27,533 bases of DNA from Actinomycetota bacterium (GTDB lineage: Bacteria; Actinomycetota; Thermoleophilia; Solirubrobacterales; 70-9). Under the pieces are notes generated by a model. The model saw only the letters and a list, made by a program, of their open reading frames with translations, did not search any database and was not told the DNA's origin. The position numbers and the translations under genes are program-made. The DNA is taken from contig JAFDWD010001072.1 in NCBI GenBank assembly GCA_018268695.1, positions 1 to 27,533 of the forward strand, written 5' to 3'. Shown here piece by piece: positions 24,605-27,533 of the stretch; the first letter of the stretch is position 1, and the number at the start of each line of letters is the position of its first letter.

Positions 24605-25851
24605 GCACCGAGACCCGTCTCTGGCATCCGTTCGCCGACATGGCGACCGTCGACGGCAACGAGTTCGTCGTCAGCCGCGCCGAGGGCGTCTGGCTGTGGG
24701 ACGAGGACGACCGTCGCTACCTCGATGCGACCGCGAGCCTCTGGTACGTCAACGTCGGGCACGGGCGCGAGGAGATCGCCGAGGCCGTGGCCGCGCAGCT
24801 ACGCCGGCTCGACTGCTACTCGATCTTCAACGACTACGCGAACCGCCCGGCCCTGGAGCTGGCCGAGCGGCTGAGCGGGCTGGCGCCGGTAGAGGACTCA
24901 CGGGTCTTTCTCGGCACCGGTGGTGGCGACGCGATCGAGACGGCGGCGAAGCTGGCGCGCCGCTACTGGCACCTCGAAGGGCAACCCGGGCGAACCCATC
25001 TGATCGGGCGCACCGGCGGCTTCCACGGTGCTTACGGCTTCGGCACCAGCGTCGGCGGCATCGACGCCAACCGCGAAGGCTTTGGCCCGCTGATGGGTGA
25101 CACCTCCCAGGTCGCCTACGACAGCCTCGAGGCGCTCGAGGGTGAGATCGTCTCGCGGGGCGCCGACCGCGTCGCGGCGGTCTTCGTCGAGCCGGTGATC
25201 GGGGCCGGCGGTGTCCTCCCGCCGCCCGAGGGCTATCTCGAGGGCGTCGCCGAGCTATGTCGGCGCCATCAGGTGCTGCTGGTGATGGACGAGGTGATCT
25301 GCGCCTTCGGTCGGCTCGGCGCCTGGTTCGCCAGCGAGCGCTTCGGGCTCCGTCCCGACATGATCGTCTTCGCCAAGGCGGTGACGAGCGGCTACCAGCC
25401 GGTCGGCGGCGTCATCGTCAGCGGGCGGATCGCCGCGCCGTTCTGGTCCCGGCCCGGACACTCATTCCGCACCGGACCGACCTATGCGGGCCACCCCGCT
25501 TGCTGCGCCGCCGCGCTGGTCAACCTCGACATCATCGAGCGGGAGGGCCTGAACGAGCGCGCCCGGGAGCTCGAGGTCCAGCTGAAGGAGGCGCTCGACC
25601 CCCTGCTCGACCACGAGCTGGTCGGCGAGGTGCGCGCCGGCCTCGGCGTGATGGCCGCGGTCGAGATCGCCCCTGACGCCCTCGCCGCGGGCGTCACCGT
25701 CGCCGACGTCTTCCGGGCGACCCGTGAGCGGGGGGTCCTCACCCGCCCGCTGGCGACCTCGCTCGGGCTGTCGCCGCCGCTGACGATCGGCGAGGCGGAA
25801 CTGGCCCTGATCCCGAAGGCGATCGAAGCGGCGCTCGAGGCGCACGGCTGA
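24601..25851 (+). CDS. Class III PLP aminotransferase, last gene of the permease operon
   Basis: 416 residues, ATG in an ATGA overlap. Seen: LWHPFADM at the N-terminus, VWLWDEDDRRYLDATASLWYVNVGHG (30-55), FLGTGGGDAIETAAKLAR, RTGGFHGAYG, VFVEPVIGAGG, MDEVICAFGRLG with D230, and Schiff-base K259 in FAKAVTSGYQPVGG. It resembles the aminotransferase at 11817 in these motifs but is a separate lineage. HPF near the start and GTGGGDAIE are features of omega-aminotransferases acting on terminal amines or beta-amino acids. Together with the class IV enzyme, the operon has two transaminases, so two amino groups or an amino shuttle may be handled. No clear terminator follows within 30 bases. Confidence 0.9.
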   Translation: MSTETRLWHPFADMATVDGNEFVVSRAEGVWLWDEDDRRYLDATASLWYVNVGHGREEIAEAVAAQLRRLDCYSIFNDYANRPALELAERLSGLAPVEDSRVFLGTGGGDAIETAAKLARRYWHLEGQPGRTHLIGRTGGFHGAYGFGTSVGGIDANREGFGPLMGDTSQVAYDSLEALEGEIVSRGADRVAAVFVEPVIGAGGVLPPPEGYLEGVAELCRRHQVLLVMDEVICAFGRLGAWFASERFGLRPDMIVFAKAVTSGYQPVGGVIVSGRIAAPFWSRPGHSFRTGPTYAGHPACCAAALVNLDIIEREGLNERARELEVQLKEALDPLLDHELVGEVRAGLGVMAAVEIAPDALAAGVTVADVFRATRERGVLTRPLATSLGLSPPLTIGEAELALIPKAIEAALEAHG

Positions 25852-25881
25852 GTCGACTTCCGGCCTGCGAGGCTTCACGCC

Positions 25882-27533
25882 GTGACCGCCTCGCCGATCG
25901 ACGCCTACCTCGCCCGGCTGCACGAGGATTGGCTCCCGGACGGATCCGGGGCGGTCGCCGATTACATCCCGCCGCTGGCGCTCGCCGACCCGGATCACTT
26001 CGGGATCGCGGTGACGACCACCGAAGGGCACAGCTATGAGGTCGGCGACTCGCGGGAGCGGTTCACGATCCAGTCGATGTCGAAGCCGTTCACCTACGGG
26101 CTGGCGCTCGCCGACCGGGGGTTCGAGGCGGTCGACGGGAAGGTCGGGGTGGAGCCGAGCGGGGAGGCGTTCAACTCGATCAGCCTCGCGCCCGGGAGCG
26201 GCCGGCCGCTGAATCCGATGATCAACGCGGGGGCGATCACCTCGACCTCGTTGGTCGCCGGCGATTCGGCGGCGGAGCGGGAGCGGCGGATCGTCGACTT
26301 CTACGGGCGCTTTGCCGGGCGCTCGCTGGAGGTCGATGCCGAGGTGTACGGATCCGAGCGGGACACCGGGCACCGCAATCGCGCGATCGGCCACATGCTG
26401 CGCGCCTTCGGCGTGCTCGAGGAGGATCCGGACGGGGTGCTCGACGTCTACTTCCGCCAGTGCTCGGTCAGCGTCGACTGCCGCGACCTGAGCCTGATGG
26501 CGGCGACGCTGGCCAACGGGGGCGTCAACCCGCTGACCGGCGACCGGGTGTTGGCGCGCGATCTGGTCGACCGGGTGCTGAGCGTGATGACGACCTGTGG
26601 GATGTACGACTCGGCGGGGGAGTGGGTGGTCGACGTCGGCATGCCGGCGAAGAGCGGGGTCGGCGGCGGGGTCCTCGCGGTCCTGCCGGGACAGCTCGGG
26701 ATCGCCGTCTTCTCGCCGCCGCTCGATCCGCACGGAAACAGCGTCCGCGGGGTCGAGGTCTGCCGCCAGATCTCCACCGACCTGAACCTGAACCTCCTCC
26801 ACGTGGCCCGCTCCTCGCGCTCCGCGGTGCGCCGCACCTACACCGTCGCCGATGTCCCCTCGCGCCGCCGCCGTCCCGAGGCCCAGTCGGCGGCGCTCGC
26901 CGCCGCGGGCTCCCGCTGCGTGATCCAGATCCTCCACGGCGATCTCGTCTTCGCGGCGATGGAGAGCGTCGTCCGCGGGATCGTCGAGCGGGCGGCGGGC
27001 GTCGATATCGAGGTTCTCGATCTGACCGAGGTGACGGAGCTCGACCTCGGCGCCGGACGCCTCCTCGTCGGCCTCGCGCAGGCGATGGAGGCGGAGGGGC
27101 GGGCGCTGGCGATCGTCGTCCCCGGCGACGGGGACCTGCTTCACGGCCTCGCCGTCGAGCGCCTCGAGGCCTTCCCCGATCTGGACCGGGCGACCGAGTG
27201 GTGCGAGGAGCGCCTCCTCGCCATCCACGGCCCGGAGCCCACGCCGCCGCCGCGCCTCGCCCTCGCCGAGCACCGGCTCGCGCGCGGTCTCGACCCCGCG
27301 CAGCTGGCGGCGCTCGAGGAGGCGACCGTGCCGCTGCGCTTCGAGGCGGGCGAGCGGATCTTCGCCGTCGGCGACCCCGCCGACGCGGCCTTCCTCCTGC
27401 TCGAGGGAGAGGTCACCCTGGAGCTGGAGATCGCCGGCGCCCGCCGCCGGCTCTCCACCCTCACCCCTGGCTTCTCCTTCGGCGAGTTCGCCTTCGCCGA
27501 CGCGACCGCCCGCCCGGTCAGCGTCCGCGCCGA
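25882..27533 (+). CDS. glsA: Glutaminase fused to STAS and cyclic-nucleotide-binding domains (3' end outside window)
   Basis: 550 codons visible from GTG at 25882, 30 bases after the aminotransferase stop; the frame is open to the end of the window. Glutaminase domain about residues 1-300: catalytic Ser-x-x-Lys in IQSMSKPF (S65, K68), NPMINAGAI, SVSVDCRDLSLMAATLANGG and PAKSGVGGG. STAS domain about 335-430: VIQILHGDLVFAAME, then VEVL-type strand LDLTEVTELDLGAGRLL. From about 474: start of a cAMP/CRP-type binding domain with FEAGERIFAVGDPADAAFLLLEGEVTL and a GEFAFAD block. It hydrolyses glutamine to glutamate and ammonia; the extra domains suggest control by a nucleotide or partner protein. 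It may be co-transcribed with the operon, supplying glutamate for the transaminases. Confidence 0.93.
   Translation, partial: MTASPIDAYLARLHEDWLPDGSGAVADYIPPLALADPDHFGIAVTTTEGHSYEVGDSRERFTIQSMSKPFTYGLALADRGFEAVDGKVGVEPSGEAFNSISLAPGSGRPLNPMINAGAITSTSLVAGDSAAERERRIVDFYGRFAGRSLEVDAEVYGSERDTGHRNRAIGHMLRAFGVLEEDPDGVLDVYFRQCSVSVDCRDLSLMAATLANGGVNPLTGDRVLARDLVDRVLSVMTTCGMYDSAGEWVVDVGMPAKSGVGGGVLAVLPGQLGIAVFSPPLDPHGNSVRGVEVCRQISTDLNLNLLHVARSSRSAVRRTYTVADVPSRRRRPEAQSAALAAAGSRCVIQILHGDLVFAAMESVVRGIVERAAGVDIEVLDLTEVTELDLGAGRLLVGLAQAMEAEGRALAIVVPGDGDLLHGLAVERLEAFPDLDRATEWCEERLLAIHGPEPTPPPRLALAEHRLARGLDPAQLAALEEATVPLRFEAGERIFAVGDPADAAFLLLEGEVTLELEIAGARRRLSTLTPGFSFGEFAFADATARPVSVRA

Noticed and set aside
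25462..27273. Minus-strand open frame of 603 codons opposite the glutaminase gene
   Set aside because: The plus strand encodes glutaminase, STAS and cNMP-domain motifs in one continuous frame; the minus frame is an Arg/Asp-rich shadow.

Overview
High-GC bacterial DNA, most probably from an actinobacterium. Nearly every third codon position is G or C, GTG and TTG starts are frequent, and regulators of the IclR and FCD-GntR families sit among dense catabolic operons. The mixture resembles the Thermoleophilia/Solirubrobacterales, but that placement is inference. No rRNA, tRNA, insertion sequence, prophage or CRISPR array is visible.

Left part (1-8100): eight rightward genes with stop/start overlaps or gaps of at most 10 bases. 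They are the 3' end of a thiolase, a metal-dependent amidohydrolase/lactonase, an SDR, an alpha/beta hydrolase of the C-C bond-cleaving type, a second SDR, the two subunits of a HyuA/HyuB (ATP-dependent hydantoinase/oxoprolinase/lactamase-like) enzyme, and a glyoxalase-fold protein. This looks like a ring-opening pathway for an unknown cyclic amide, lactone or N-heterocycle.

Regulatory centre (8093-11820): two closely related IclR regulators, both leftward, flank a lipoprotein substrate-binding protein whose signal peptide is interrupted by an in-frame TGA. Near-identical operator-like sequences (a TGGAA half-site, and at best ATATGGAA-N5-TTCCATAT) occur at 8885, 9011, 11776 and 15546. They overlap predicted promoters of the IclR gene, the binding protein, an aminotransferase, and the divergent deacetylase/B12-protein pair. 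These genes therefore look like one regulon.

Middle (11817-16050): a class III aminotransferase, a second copy of the alpha/beta hydrolase, a convergent HDAC/acetylpolyamine-amidohydrolase-like enzyme, and a stand-alone B12-binding mutase subunit. Then 16334-18639: an APH-fold kinase overlapping a PLP enzyme of the ethanolamine-phosphate/phosphohydroxylysine phospho-lyase type, which together predict a kinase plus phospho-lyase route for an amino alcohol.

Right part (18771-27533): an FCD-GntR regulator with a repeated GAATTC-centred operator candidate, then a tightly overlapping six-gene operon: APC permease, metallo-beta-lactamase-fold lactonase, class IV transaminase resembling (R)-selective amine transaminases, split transketolase (two genes) and another class III aminotransferase. 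This set of genes does not match a pathway I recognise and is the best candidate for an undescribed system. The window ends inside a glutaminase-STAS-cyclic-nucleotide-binding fusion. Overall theme: uptake and breakdown of amines, amino alcohols and cyclic amides, with many PLP enzymes.
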